Of a stretch of DNA of 64,000 nt, positions 35,658-49,137 are shown in pieces (position 1 is the first letter of the stretch; the number at the start of each line of letters is the position of its first letter). Under the pieces are notes generated by a model that saw only the letters and a program-made list of their open reading frames with translations, was not told the DNA's origin and made no database searches. Location of the stretch: the NCBI GenBank assembly GCA_963969395.1, contig OZ017796.1, forward strand, positions 12,092,501 through 12,156,500, in the 5' to 3' direction. This DNA is from Pseudoscleropodium purum. Its lineage: Eukaryota > Streptophyta > Bryopsida > Hypnales > Brachytheciaceae. The translations under genes were made by a program, and so were the position numbers.

Positions 35658-37440
35658 TGGCGAGTCAAACAAGTTGTAGATCTTTACTTGTGTCAAGTAT
35701 AACAAGTTGTATCACTTGTGTGATCAAGTTGTTTTTGACATAACATCATTCAGCATTGTCTGGTACATAACATATTTCTTGAGTCTACAGTGCTGGCGAG
35801 GTCTCTTTGCTATTTAAGTTTTGGAAAGTAGACTTTCCAAAACTTTAGGAGCAACTTATGTCTTGCATTTAAGACATCAACTGATCTGAAAAATCTTTTT
35901 CATAAATCTCGAGGTATAAGCTAGGAGATGGAATATTTCATCTACAATATCACTATGCAACACATCTAGCTCATTACATTAAGAATGTAATGTAGGAGGG
36001 CATCTTTGAGGTTCATGCAAAAAAAGGTAATTTATTCATGAACATGGAGAAAACAATTGCAAGATGATGAGATAGTGCATTTGATGTCAAAAATCTAAAT
36101 ATAGTTCACTTGTCTAACTTTGAAGCAATGCAATGATGCCTTTTCAATCTCAAAGGTTAAATTTTTAACAAGTCATATAATCTTAAATATAAATTAGGAG
36201 CAAAGCCTACTTGGGACATATGCACAAAATGGAATATTCAAGTGGCAGCTTGGCTTCTCACATACAAGAGTTAAATTAGTTCATTTAAAAAATTCGAATT
36301 ATTTAGGAACAAAATGTGCCAATAAAAAGAAGAAATCATACCCTATAATTTGTGAACAATTTCAAAGCATATGTTTTGAAAGTTTATGTAATCAATTAAC
36401 ATCTTCTAATTAAAGGTGAATTTTTATTATTAAGTTAGATACTTAAAATTTCTTATCTAGATATAAGAAAATTTGTAAACCTTTATTTCTTGCCACTTTA
36501 TTTATATTAATTGGTTGAAAACAAGTTTAAAGATTTATATTGTAACATTATATGCTTGAAGATCTTTGTCAATTATGTAATTATATATGAAAAGCAATGA
36601 CCAATATCTTTTGGTCTCAATCCTAAGTTCATAGTAGTCATTGCAAAGCTTTGAATTTAGTTGTAAGAATTCATATAGCTTAATTAATTGATCTTTATAA
36701 CAATTGAAATACTTCTTAGCTTGTATTTAAAATGAAGAGAAAGTTGCCTTGCCCCGAGTCCCAATAACATTATTAAGCAAGTAAGAAATTCTCTAAAATA
36801 CAATGAAAGATATAAAATAATTTGTTGCCTTGACCTCTCTAATCTAATTTGGGATTTCTTGATTCCAATTGTGAATTCTAAATTTAAAAAATTTACCATC
36901 CTATGTTTTCCTCTAAATTTTTGCCCTATAATAAAGGCTTGAAGGACTAAGACAACTCTATAAGAGAGTCCCATATTCAAAGTCTCTAATTTAGTTTCAA
37001 CATGTGTGTGTTGAAATGGTTTAATTTTGGAATTTAGATTGTATGAAATGTCATCTTTATTTTTCAAACTCTTTGAAAAATTTCGAATTCTCATATTTTA
37101 GATTTCAAACCTTCCAAATATAAAAAAAATTAAATTAAAAAATAAAAAAAATAAATTCCAGATATTGACTTGCAAATTTATAAAATTTTGGACATACTTA
37201 AAATTTTGCTTAATTATATACGAAAATTGACTTGTCCAATGGACCAACTACTATGCATGAAGGTCTGCTTTGGCACTCAGGTGCCCAAATTAGATTTCCA
37301 CTTTCAAATTATTAGGGATTCATGTTACCTCACACCATTCACAAGGTGACATTTGTTATTTAAAAAAAATAACAATGACTTAATTTAAGCCGAATCTGAC
37401 CTTCACGTAGGGTATAGGGTGAATCTTCGCGAAGGTGCAA
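35658..37440. other. AT-rich intergenic DNA before the PP2C gene
   Basis: No gene supported. A minus-strand frame of 136 codons at 36684-37094 lacks recognisable motifs and is judged chance or decayed repeat. Confidence 0.4.
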
Positions 37441-37914
37441 GGAAGGGAGGCAAAAAATATTCAAAGTTGGAGTGCACATTTCCTGAAAGGTAGAGTCAAT
37501 GGCTGAGTTACCCGGCACCGGCCTGTGCCGCGTGGATCAGGACCTGTCCCGACCCATCCCGGTCCCGACCCGTCCTCTTTCTTGCTTTCTTTCCTGCCTC
37601 CTTCCGCTTCCAGTGAGCGCCTCTGAAACCCTCCCTGCTCCGTCATCTTGCTCCCATTTTCGCATGTTTTCGTCGGTTTGCTTGGTTTTTGCTGCTGGTA
37701 GCGTTGCCGTAACGCAGACCGCTTCTCTCGAGCCGACTACGTCTTGCAGGAGTCCGAGTAGCGGAGGCAGCTTGATTTTGGTTCAAGGACGCGCATGCAC
37801 GATTGGTTTTAAGGAAGCGAGGGGGAGTGGGATTAAGAGAGGAAGGACGAGAAGTCTTTGGTGACGAGTATGAAAGAAGAGACCACAAAGTAGTGCAGCC
37901 CGGATAACGATCAT
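37441..37914 (+). promoter_or_regulatory. Probable promoter and 5' leader of the PP2C gene
   Basis: Base composition changes abruptly from AT-rich repeats to a GC-richer, pyrimidine-rich sequence about 37500, as expected for the upstream region and leader of an expressed plant gene. No TATA box was confidently located. Confidence 0.45.
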
Positions 37915-40900
37915 ATGTTCAACAGTATGTTCAACTCTATGTTCAGCTCCTCGAAGGAGGGAGTTCTGCCCCTAAGCGGCGGTGGCAGCAGGTGCGTGTG
38001 TTTGTGTTTATGTTTTCAGAGACCCTAGAGGTGACACAGTGTTACTGTGTAACGGCAGTTTATTATGACCAGTTTGATCGGGATATGGCCGCATCTTTCG
38101 GCTCTGGCTTGAATCGTGTATTGTTCTGAGATAGATAGCGTCCCTGTCTTGATCTTATGAAAATCTGTTCCAAGACAAATAAGACTCGGGAAAGTATACT
38201 ACAGATGATCAGGAACCAGATCACTTTCGGTGAGCCTCCGGCGTTATTTTACGGTCGGTATAAGATCTGGTTCTGATTACTGTTGTGATTTGACTCTCGT
38301 AGTAGTCGTTTTGTAGGGTTTGCGTTGTTACCATTTATCGCCATCGTTTTATCTCGATTTTCGTGCTTCCCCCCTTGGTATTGAAAATAAAAAATGGTTG
38401 TCCTTGTTTTTCCCCAATTAGACATCTGTCTTTATTAAGAATATGAATCTCAGCTAGTGTTGTATAAACCTTGCTCGATTGCTTTACCTTCCGTGATGGT
38501 GAACATTGACTTGATCGAGACATTTCGCCCAGCCAGGGGTTTGGAAAGGCACTGACTAGTTTAGTTTCTGATTTTTGAGCTCTTCTAAGTGCTCGCGGAA
38601 GTCGTATTTATTAAGCATAACCAATTATATTCCGTAATGAGTAATACCTAGTTTTACTTTCGTACTGTTGTAATATACGTAGAAGTTCAATTCTGCAATG
38701 CCCTAAAATCTATTCGCGGTGTTTTTCGTGCTTGAGGACAAGTGCTACCATGTTATCCTGGATCATTGATGGACTTGTTCCGGAGGTTGAGTATTCTTAA
38801 CAGAGTTTCACAAATATAAGAATAACTTGTATCTAAATATTAGAGTAATTTGCTATCATTTCCTTGTAGTGCTAACTAATCTTCCGTAGGTCGCCTAATT
38901 AGTGGTTTTCACGAAGAACTAGGCTAGGTATCTGAGCTGCAGGTGTTCTCGCTGATGCGATTTCTGAATACTGAAGTTCAGCAAAATGGCTCAATATGAA
39001 TTTTGGCATAAAATCTTATTTTTCACCAGAGGAATTCATGAGCATGTCTGTGTTTTGTGTAGCGAAAACAATAAGTTTAGCTATGGCTATTCTAGCTTAC
39101 GTGGGAAGAGGGCCTCTATGGAGGATTTCCATGATACCCAAATTTCAAAGGTGGGGTCTCAACTGGTTGGTTTGTTCGGCGTTTTCGATGGTTAGTTTCT
39201 CTTACCCGTGAACCAGCGAGACTATGCTCTGACTTCAGTCCTTGTTTTGCGGTAATAAGTAGGGTTGTCTTCGTTGTTTCATCTATGGTCACTTTTGTTG
39301 CGTTCATTTCAAACGGTCATTAAATCAAACGTTGATACTGTTAGTCCGATGTATAATGTGAGCAGGTTGTGACGCGAAAACAATCTTATTATGGTGATTA
39401 TGCAGGACATGGTGGCTCCCGAGCAGCTGATTATGTCAAGCAGCATCTTTTCAAGAATTTGCTAAATCATCCTCAATTTCTTACTGATACTGAGCGTGCA
39501 ATTGGTATGGGATTGTTCGGCACCCTGAGCACCACTCCTGGCATACAAACGTGTAAAATGAAGTTGTACTGACTTCGTCAGCAGCTGTATGATGTACCAG
39601 TAAACATGGACGTTCATTTTTTATTTGCATTTCACATTGAAAAAATGCTTAGTTATTGATTTCGCTAATATTTAGAATTCACTTGACAGCTGAGACGTAC
39701 AAGCAGACAGACCTGGAGTATCTAAAAGCTGAGAACAACCAGCACAGGGATGCAGGTTCAACTGCCTCTACAGCTGTTCTGGTGGGAAATCGATTACTTG
39801 TTGCCAATGTTGGCGATTCAAGAGCTGTAATTTGTATTGACGGAAAAGGTGAATTATGCGAACTTTACGTAACTTGAGCTGTTCTTCGAGAGCACTGTTG
39901 CATTCACGAATTTTGGTAATTTTGAATTCTGGAGCATTTTTGCTCCCTTCTTTGTGGTTGGAGGGTCCGTATTCTGAGGTCAATCATGTTTACTCTTACT
40001 GGTAATGTCTGTAGGTGGCATTTCCATAGTTCGTCAAGATTATAATCCAAGAATGTGGTCTGCTGATTAGCCTTAACGACGTTGACGTTTTCTATCTAAA
40101 ACTAATAAACTCACAGCCCTGATTGCGTGTTTTACTCTTTTCATTGTTTTCAGCGTTTGCTCTGTCCGATGACCACAAGCCAAACCGAACTGATGAACGC
40201 CAACGCATTGAGGAGGCTGGCGGAGTCGTCATGTGGTCTGGTGGGTTCAATAGAGTCATGCTAACATTCTATTTTCTTACATTTCGTTTTGGAACATGGA
40301 AACCCTTTTTCTTGGTATCTATTGCGGGCAACTCAGTGTCGTGCTTAGTTCTATTTAATGCGTAGTTACTTTTTTACTCGGTGTGCTTTAATATTTCTGT
40401 ATGAGATTTATTAGCTCAGATAGTGGTCCGTTTTTTGCAGGCACTTGGCGTGTAGGCGGTGTTCTTGCTGTCTCTCGAGCTTTTGGTGACCGGCTTCTGA
40501 AAAAATACGTTGTTGCTGAACCCGAGATTCAGGTGGGGAATATCATTTCTTACTCCCTTCCCGTTCCAGCAGTGAACTTTCTTCACTTTCAGAAATGAAT
40601 ATTGGGAATACCCCTAAATCTGGTGCCTTGTTCCATGGCAGGAAAAGTTGATCACCAGTGAGGTGGAATTCTTGTTGCTGGCCAGTGATGGTCTATGGGA
40701 TGTTGTTTCCAACCAGGTTTGATTCGTTTTTCTTTCACTTGATAGTAGATGGAACTTAGTTACATTGGAAGGTTTGTTACTTTTTTTAGACTAGAGTACT
40801 CTTTTTCTCTGATTTATGTATGAGGAAAATGAAATGGAGGAGAATTAAAGAAGGGCTTCGAAGTAGGTGCATGGCATCCGGCATACTTCTCTCCCAAAAC

Positions 40901-41344
40901 CTTTTTCGAAGCATTTAGGCGGCAAATTGCGCTTATCACATTCAAATGCCGAGGGAATAATGTGTTTTGAGTAGTCGTTTACGAAGGGTGGTTCATACCC
41001 ATACCATCCGTACCAATGTGACGCAAATTCTTAGTTTTTGGAAGCTGACACTCGAGTGTTTCGTAATTCGCACTGCTTAAACCTTGCAAGAACAAGAGGT
41101 TTCAGCAAAATGAAAATACTTTTTGAAGTTTTAATCCTTGAGATCTGGTCTTGCACCGAAGGATATCGTTTTCTTCGGATACTGATACACTTCTTTCTGT
41201 GGGCTGTTTATGCAGGATGCTGTGACAATGGTACAGAATATCCCGGATGCCCAAGAGGCAGCGAAGAGGTTGACAGACGAGGCTTTTAAGAAGGGAAGCG
41301 CAGATAATATTACTTGCGTCGTGATCCGCTTTCATCACCACTGA
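37915..41344 (+). CDS. Protein phosphatase 2C, plant WIN2-like, 8 exons, 281 aa
   Basis: Coding exons by frame and GT-AG sites: 37915-37991, 39063-39190, 39406-39504, 39690-39848, 40154-40240, 40441-40532, 40642-40716, 41216-41344. They join without phase conflict into 281 residues, stop TGA 41342-41344. PP2C motifs in order: RASMED (42-47), GVFDGHGG (65-72, metal Asp 68), GDSRAV (143-148), [28 protein letters not shown] (metal Asp 230) and SADNIT (metal Asp 269). It resembles, from memory, the Arabidopsis At4g31750 (WIN2) group, which removes phosphate from Ser/Thr using Mn/Mg; Arabidopsis WIN2 interacts with a bacterial effector. The first exon ([10 protein letters not shown] then GGGS) is the group's variable N terminus. 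The C-terminal tail is shorter than in Arabidopsis. Start chosen because exon 1 ends in phase with exon 2 and matches the group's GGG-containing N terminus. Confidence 0.92.
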
Positions 41345-42295
41345 TTCTGGAATTGCCGACTTGTTTGCATTCCTGAAGGCATTAAATAGATCTGGAAAGT
41401 GGGAATTCCATTGTTCTTACCAAACTGATAAGGAGTGATCCTCGTTTTAAGGAAGGTAGTGTATCACCTTAGTGTCCAGTTAGCGTAAGATTTATACAGG
41501 CTGCCAGCATCGCATAATCTTGTAACTAAAAATGTTCTGCATGTCCACACTAACGGCACTCAGGAACTTCGTTAGAGCAGCTAGGTTTTTTTCTTGTTGC
41601 AGGTCTTACCATACAGGTTTTTCATTTGAAGTGGTCGCATTTTATCCTGAATTTTTACTTACCCCCCTTCCCCTAGGTTGGTTGGCTTATCTCGTGTACT
41701 CCACACGGGGTTCGATTTTTGAATGTGCATCCTGATTCAACACCTTGCTCTTATTTCTTCGCTATCTTTTGTGGGAAGACTACTTTTGTATGTGTCATTT
41801 ATAGTTTATGTTATGCTTTGAGTACGACTTCATTAATATATCAAGGTGTTGGTGCCCGACGTCACGTTGTTAGAAGACGTTCGGACTTGGAGATGAGTTC
41901 AGCTGAACTTCCGTCTGCAACGAATCGGACATTATCAGAATGATGACTGGAGAACAGGCTCAGCTTGCTTACTGTGGAACAGTAGTGTGGCGAACTTGTG
42001 ATTATGTTAGCATGTTCTGGCGTTCTGTAGTCTCCTGGGTTGTACCAAATTGTGTGGCTGGCTATCAGGCTTCAATGGGTGTGCCCTGCACTCCTGCGTG
42101 GCTTCTGGCCTCGACTGTTATGTGATGGAAGACTTTCGGTGACGTTGATTGTAAGATAAACTTGTGATCTTGTACAGTACAGTGGTGGTCAGAGAAATTG
42201 ACAGAATCTCGATTTCTTCCATGTGCATCTCTGGCTAGGTGGTAAGGTGACTTTGTGCTAAAACTGGCCCTGCTGTAGATGAAAAAACAACCTGC
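41345..42295 (+). other. Probable 3' UTR and downstream region of PP2C
   Basis: Balanced-composition, non-repetitive sequence continues about 900 bp past the stop codon before the next transposon. Short open frames here are unrecognised. It is likely the 3' untranslated region and terminator. Confidence 0.45.
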
Positions 42296-42299
42296 TTAA

Positions 42300-42926
42300 C
42301 CCCTAAATGCCCCAGGCCATTTTTGAACTTCTTGGAATTTGCTCTAAATGGAACAAAATTTCAACATTTTAGTGAGTTTGGTCATTTCAAAAAAAATTGT
42401 AACTGTACAAATCCAACTTGGACATGTTTAAAGATCACATAGGAAAAAAAAACACAACAATGTCACCTATAGATTGAAAGATTATAATATTTTATCATGA
42501 TGGTGTTAAAATTGAGAGTGATTTGAAGTCTTCCAATCCTCTTTTCTCATGTCAAAACAAAAAAATTGGTCATTGAATAGAATGTGAGGTTGAAGGGCAT
42601 AATCTATTTCCAGATTTTCTAAGTCTATTCTATAAATTTTTTAAAATGAATTTCTAGTATGTTTCTATCTCTAAGTTCTAGTGTATTTGAGACTTGTTTC
42701 CAAGAGCTCTCAATACTTAGAATTAAGATTTGCAATGGACATCCTTGCACAAAATCTCAAATAGAAAAATCATAATCATTCAATTTCAAAATTAAATTTT
42801 TGACGCTAAAACTAGACTTCAAAAAGAATTTGTAAAAAATATATACTAAAAATAGTAACTTGATAAGGTTTGATTTAACTTTAAAGTTTTTTCAACATTA
42901 GAATTTGGTGCCTTTGGCATTTAGGG
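42300..42926 (+). mobile_element. TTAA-flanked piggyBac-like element, 627 bp
   Basis: Flanked by TTAA at 42296-42299 and 42927-42930. Ends CCCCTAAATGCC and GGCATTTAGGG are inverted copies. Its interior matches 53059-53705 along its length and, inverted, 45645-46247. It is a TTAA subfamily with 'AAATGCC' rather than 'AAAGTCC' ends. Non-coding. Confidence 0.7.
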
Positions 42927-42930
42927 TTAA

Positions 42931-45194
42931 CCCTCGAATGGGCTAGTCAATGTAGAAATCATCTTTTGTAGAACTATGTGAATCATTTTTTTGAAAAACA
43001 CTGAGAGTAGGCATTGGAGGTCAAACTATTGTGCAAGACCTTTTGTTTCAAGCAAAATTCCAAGGATGAGTATTTACACTTTTGTCTTATGTAGAAGGAT
43101 TTTTTTGTCATCTATTGGATACTTAGTGTCTACAATGTCCTTCTAAGGTTAACCTTGGAAAAATGTAGCCCCCCAGAACAAAAGTTGTCACCAAAATACT
43201 CCAATTATGAGACAGGTAGGCGCATTTTTAACAATGAAGTCATCCATCGGACATTTAGTCCACATTGTCCTTAATAGGGTTTACCTCTAAATGCCCAAGG
43301 CACTTGTAGATAGCTTATTCAATAATAAATTTTGATTTTTTGAAGTGTTTTTGAATGAATTTTGGATGTGTTTTTGTGTGTTGGATGGGATTTCATGGTG
43401 CTTTGTCATGCGGTTGCCAAATTGGGTGAGTAATTAAGTGACAAAAGATTGGAAATGGGTAGTACAATTTTAAGATGGAATGGAAGAAACCAAGTTGAGA
43501 TGTATGTTTGTGTGCAAGGCCAAGTCAGCTTGTTTGTGAGAGTGGAGTTGATCTTCAGCCATGTCAAGTTTTGAGTGAGTTGTCAGGGTTTTAGTTGCCA
43601 ATTGGAATGTGAATGCTGATGACAAAGTCATGTTGCGGTTAAGCAAGTTGGTGCAGTTGTTAGTGTTTTTTTGTGCAATTCTAATTAAGTGGTTATGCAT
43701 TGGTTGTCTTCTTGGTTTTGGTAACCGCCAATTGGATTCCTATTAGGTCCTAAATGTCAGTCATTTTGTAGACCCACTAATGTTGTACCAATGCAAGTCC
43801 TAGCCTATCGAGCTATGTAATTCTTTGCTTTTGTATGTATGTTTATGCTTGCATGTGTGAATCAAGATCAAGTTGGTGTGATGGAGATGTGTCATGGTTG
43901 GAAATGAATGTGCTAATTGGAAATTTGTTGTCAAGTAATTGGAGATGATATGTGTTTGTGATTGTATCCAAGTCGGAGATGTGTGGTGGAGAGTGAGTGT
44001 AGTAGTGTGTGCAAGAAGTTGAGAAGTGCAAGGTTGGTGAGATTTTTTATGTTGTGAGTGAGGTGAGATCAATTCAGTGATGAGAAGATTTAGTGGGCAT
44101 AGGTAAGTGCCAAAGTGAATATGAGAAGAATCGATGAGATCATGAATCAAATGGGAAGCTCAAATGGTTGTTGAGATGAAAATTAAGTCCTAGTTGGAGA
44201 TAAGAAGAAAGGATTTAGAATGGATTAGAATGCAGCAAGTGAAATGTTGAAAATCTAATGTTGTGGACTCATTTATATGTAATGGTGATTTGTCACCAAA
44301 TTGGTTAATACAAATGGAAATTTTATATGAAGTTGCATGAATGTGTGTATAACGATGTTATTTCTTGAGTAAGTGATTGTATTTCAAGTAGAGTAGAGAA
44401 AATTAATTTTAATGGCAAATGGATGTGAACCGAACTTTAGATTCAGTGAAGACCAATTGGAAATTGAGGAATGATTGTGGTGATGAGTGAATGAAGTCAA
44501 AGTCAAAGTTTAAAAGCCTGAACGTTGTTCATTTTTCCAAAGTGTGGTTATGAATTTATGTGTGATGCTTGTTTAATTTGAGAGTGGGAAATTAAGAGTA
44601 GTATTTGGTTATGGAGAATTTTGAAAGCAAAATGAGTAATTCCAAGTTGGGACCTAAGAAATGTAAATTTTGTCTTAATCAAAATTTTGGGAGACCAAGT
44701 TGTGAGATGAAGAGGAGGCAAGGAGAATCAGTCAAGGTAGATTTAGTTACCGTGAAAGTTATAGACAAAGATTTGAAGACAAAGTAATGACCGAGTCGGA
44801 AGCTATAAGGACAAAAGGAAGTAGATGCGGTAAAGATTGAATTGGACACAAATTTTGGCCTGGTTGGTGGTTGCAATCAAGTGCATCTGAATGGGTGAAG
44901 ATAGGAGCAATAAAGACTGAGTTGGAGAAGAAAAAGAAGAAAAAGATTAAGTAAAAGACGAATGTTAAAGAATAACTTGGAAGATACTTAACCTTTGTGG
45001 CTTTAAGAGTGGAGAGTCCAAATTGTGCAATCAAAAATATCTTGTGAAAATAACATAGAATTAGAAGGTTAAAGAATTTTATTTCTTTCATCTTATGTTG
45101 CAATGTCCTAGTAGACTTAGCTTTGATTAATTAGGAACATTCCTATTAGTTGAATAAATCCAAATAGGTACCAACATAATCTATAGCACTATAC
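42931..45194. other. Strongly C-poor plus strand, no recognised gene
   Basis: From about 43350 to 45100 the plus strand is rich in A, G and T but very poor in C ('gtgatggagatgtgtc', 'aagttggtg' style words). This strand bias creates long spurious minus-strand frames rich in His, Thr, Ser and Leu. It may be the internal non-coding part of an old retroelement; I saw no clear retroelement motif. Confidence 0.35.
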
Positions 45195-45202
45195 TTTGGT
45201 GT

Positions 45203-45635
45203 CAAGGTTGACAGGACGGTCGGACGTCCGGGACGTCCGGATGCGGACGCTGTGTCCGCAGCGTCCGCTGGGACCGCCCCGTCCGCTTGTCCCCCCGTCC
45301 GCTTCGACCGCCCTGTTTCCCTCGACCGCCCTACCCAAACTGCTCCGCGGTCACTCCCTTAATCCTTAAACATAAATAGTGATATACAACTCTATTGAAT
45401 CACAATTGCAATATAAGAAAAATCCAAATCCAAATGACTTCACTCTCAATCTCTCATTGGTGAAAACAATCAAAACAACAAACCTAAAACGGGTTTTCTA
45501 AGCCGCCCTGTCGGCCTACCCCATCCGTTTGCCTTCTGACGGCGGGAGGGACGCTGCGTCCATTGGCGTCCGTGAGGACGGATGTCCGGGTTACGGACGC
45601 TATTTTGGGGCGGACGTACTGATTTGTCAACCCTG
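45203..45635 (+). mobile_element. 433-bp MITE, internal-deletion derivative of the giant hAT
   Basis: Ends CAAGGTTGAC and GTCAACCCTG with a perfect 8-bp duplication TTTGGTGT (45195-45202, 45636-45643). Its first 170 bp match 5102-5245 and the rest matches 23611-23883, joined at ACA, a trinucleotide present at both break points of the parent. It also has an extra GGACGTCCGG duplication near its left end. Confidence 0.92.
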
Positions 45636-45644
45636 TTTGGTGTT

Positions 45645-46247
45645 GACTAAATTTTGAAGTTATATAAAATCTTTTCTAAGTAATATTTTTGGTAGTTTTA
45701 TTTTCAATTCAATATCTTTTAAATTCTATTTTAAGGATCAAAATTTGATTTTAGAAAATAAAATTCATAAAATTTTCTATTGAAATTTTTTTAAAAGGTG
45801 TCCATTGCAAATCTTGATTTTTTAGTTTTTGAGGTTTATGGAAATGAGCCTCAAATGTATTGGATCTTGAGAGAGAAAAATCAAATTGGAAATTTACATA
45901 AAAAATTGTCAAATAGATTTTGATAAATCAATTATAGTACGTATATTATGTCTTTTAGCCTCATTTTTTTATGATGTCAATTTTAGATTTGATATAAAAA
46001 AAGTGGATTGAAAGACTTCAAATCATTTTCATAGTTTTAAAACCTTTTTGATTAAAGATTATAATCTTTTAATCCATAAGTGATATTCAATTGTGTTTTC
46101 TTTTCTTTTGTATTCTATAACATGTCTAGTTTGACTTTATATAGTTATATTTTTAATTAATTTAGTAAAACTAATCAAAATGTAGGGATTTTGTTTAGTT
46201 TTGAGGAAACACTATGAAGCTCAAAAAAGGCCTTGGGCATTTAGAAG
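45645..46247 (-). mobile_element. Partial TTAA-family element, reversed
   Basis: The right end reads GGCCTTGGGCATTTAGAAG followed by TTAA (46248-46251), the inverted left end of the copy at 42300. Interior phrases such as 'tgtccattgcaaatctt' also match it in reverse. The left end is not visible. Confidence 0.55.
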
Positions 46248-46251
46248 TTAA

Positions 46252-48059
46252 ACATGAACTATCTAAAACCATCCTTGTAAATAGGTGTAAACAATCAAAA
46301 TCACAATCAAATGCTTTAGATGAATATAATTAAGATCATAATTAATCTTTAAAATTTTGCAGTAATCTAAGGACCAAAATTACTTCAAAATATTCATACC
46401 CAAAGGCTATGACATTTATCTTTATTTAATTCTCTAGAAAAAAAAAACATACAATCTTTTAATTTAATTGTTCAAATACATTCTTCTAAGAATTTTAGAC
46501 CAAGTAGAACATCCCCACCTTTTGTAAGATTAATGTATTGAGACTTCAAAAAGTAGGATTCTAAAGCCTTCTCTAATCGTGAAGTTTTATTTTTCAACAT
46601 TTTTTTAGAAATAACAAGCAATGTAGACAAAAATAAAATCTAAAAAAAACAATTTTTTCTATTTTTTCTATTAATTTTAATTTATTACTGAGGTTCCAAC
46701 ATTTTGTGTTTAAGAGGGCATAACTTTTGTTCTTGGAAATCCTTTGAAATGTAAATTATATTTTTAGAAAACTAATGTATTTTCCTATCTTTGAAATTAA
46801 AAAAAAAAATTGCACCAAAAATTGAGATCATAATAACCTATCCAAACCTTCAAGTGGCCCCTAGGCTAAGGATACTTGGGATTTTAGGATGGGATTAAGT
46901 TCATAATTGCTAAGTATAAACCTCCATGTCTATCCTTTGGATGATGAGTGATGAACAAAGTGCATTGGAGATGATATTTTGTCAAAACTCTAAATTGCTC
47001 ACAAGTCTGAAATCTATAATAGTTCTATATTTTAGAATTAAGCGAAGAAAATGAATGAAAAAATGGCATATAAAATACCACCATTTTAATGAAATTTCCT
47101 TTCGCAAATAGATGGTTTTCAAAAAACTAATGTCCATAAGTTTAAAATTGAGAAGTTTCCACCTCCAATAGTATTTTGTCTTAGTGCATTACGCACACTA
47201 AATTAAGAGATTTTATTGATAGCAATTGAGATATTTTCCAAAAAAATTAAAGTAGATCTTGAAAACTACAAATATTTTATTTTTTTTATGTTCATAATAT
47301 ATTTTTTTAATTTTAATTTTCATATATTAATTTGATGTTCAAAACTTTTAGGATTTAAGAAATTATATTTTGTACTTTTTCTTTTAATGTGCATTTAAAA
47401 TATGAAAAGGAAATTGTCTTGAAATTTTTTATAAAGGTCATGAATTAGCTATTGAAAAAAAATGTGTATGTATATATATATTCAAAATCTAAAGCAAGAT
47501 TAATGCAAATTAAACATTTCTATGTATCTTGAATATATGAAAGTACTTCGTATACCTTACGATGCAATTTTTGAAAGTATTCTAACTTCTAAATAGAATA
47601 ATAAATAAATAGCAATGAAAAATTGAATACCAATAGAAATCTAATACTCTTCAGTCTCCAATATCTATTCAAAACCTTCAGTTGAGTGTCACTAGTACTA
47701 CAAAGAGTAGCAAAGCTATGATACATTTATGATTTCTAATTCTACATAAAACTTCATCCATAAAATGACTATTGAATTGAAGCTAATCAAGTATAGTTTA
47801 CATTTCAGTTTGGAAAGTTAAAAAATCCTAAAATTAGATATTTTCTTGCAATTTGAATTCAAGGTCTAATTCCATAATTTATTTATTTTCTAATTTAAAA
47901 AATATTTTTTATTATAATATTATTTACTAAATTACACACCAATGATGAAATTTCCAGATTTTTGAGCATATTTTTTATTAGATATGAAATTTTCCTTTTT
48001 TTTTAATAAAAAATTAATAGTAATATCACTACCACAAAATCTAAAACTTCAAGATTTAT
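46252..48059. other. AT-rich intergenic DNA
   Basis: No gene. The stretch 46500-46850 has phrases shared with the 34442 element's left half ('agggcataacttttgttc', 'aaaaaaaacaattttttct'), so more decayed TTAA-family sequence may be present. Confidence 0.35.
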
Positions 48060-48721
48060 AGAAGACATGTATTGTCATCTTTGAAAAATAAGGAATTGAT
48101 CGATGAGGTAAAAGTTATGAGGCTTTTTAGTTTGTAGGTAGTTATGAATTCTTGCACTCTAAAATAAACTTTGAAGTCAATATATGAACTTTATATAACT
48201 CAATTTTTAATATTTTGGAAAAAAAATTAAATCATAGGATGAAGATTGTTTATTACATCAATATTGTTGGGATTGGCATTTTTCAATTCCATAATAAAAT
48301 TCTTAACTATTTAATATATTGAATCACTCTCTTCTTTCTACTTACCATACTTTTTCTATATGTTGTACAATTTCAAATGATCTAAAATATTTCAAGTATG
48401 TAGCCAACTTGCCTTGAAATATGAATCTAAAGAGGCACAACCATTTTGGATATTTTTCACACAAATGTGACCTTATAAAGTGTAGCTGCTTGTATTTTCA
48501 CACGACCAAAAAAAGAATTTTTGTCAATTCAAATGCTAATATGTTGCAATCTACACGGTGGAAAATTTTGAAATTTTTTCCACATCTTTTCAAACCAATG
48601 TACTACAAGATCCTACAATCACATGTGTCCAAAAATGTGTGTTCTTCTAAAATTTGGTGCTTGCATTAGAAATGACAGTTTTGGAGCATTTTTGGTGAAA
48701 ACATAGTAAAAAACTTTAGGG
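48060..48721 (-). mobile_element. Partial TTAA-family element, reversed
   Basis: The right end AACTTTAGGG is followed by TTTAAG (decayed TTAA). The interior is a reverse match of 5547-6200 ('gctaatatgttgcaatctac', 'atgttgtacaatttcaaatg'). The left boundary is approximate. Confidence 0.5.
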
Positions 48722-49137
48722 TTTAAGAAAAATTATTGTGAAATCTTGTTAGTAGTTGAGAGGAGACTCTAAATTGTCTAAGAATGTAGTTTTTGGACAC
48801 TATATGAATAAACTATGAATTTTCAGAGCTGGAAATAGGGGTTTCTCAAACTGACCTTCCACTCACATGAGTAATTGGAGTACCTTTAATTAAGGGATTG
48901 GTAATAGAAAGGGGTCAGTTTTAGGTGTAAGCTTACTTACCTTACATTTGCTCAATCACCGCACGTGCAAGTCAGTGCTTGTGAACGAAGCGATAAGTTT
49001 GGTTTGTATCGCGGTTTGTTGGTGCTATCAGGATTCAGGAGTTCAATTGCCTGGCTTTTGGCTGTCCGTGGTGAAAGTTTCGTCGTCTCTCTCCACTTCT
49101 ATGCTTGCAATTCCATCGGGCTGGTCGCAATTGAGTC
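48722..49137 (+). promoter_or_regulatory. Upstream region of the ferredoxin-like gene
   Basis: Composition shifts to a GC-balanced, CT-rich sequence from about 48900, consistent with promoter and leader. No specific element is identified. Confidence 0.35.

Noticed and set aside
36684..37094. 136-codon minus-strand frame
   Set aside because: No motif recognised; AT-rich flank of the PP2C promoter, likely chance.
43470..44150. Minus-strand frames rich in His, Thr, Ser and Leu
   Set aside because: They are the by-product of the C-poor plus strand, which removes stop codons on the other strand.
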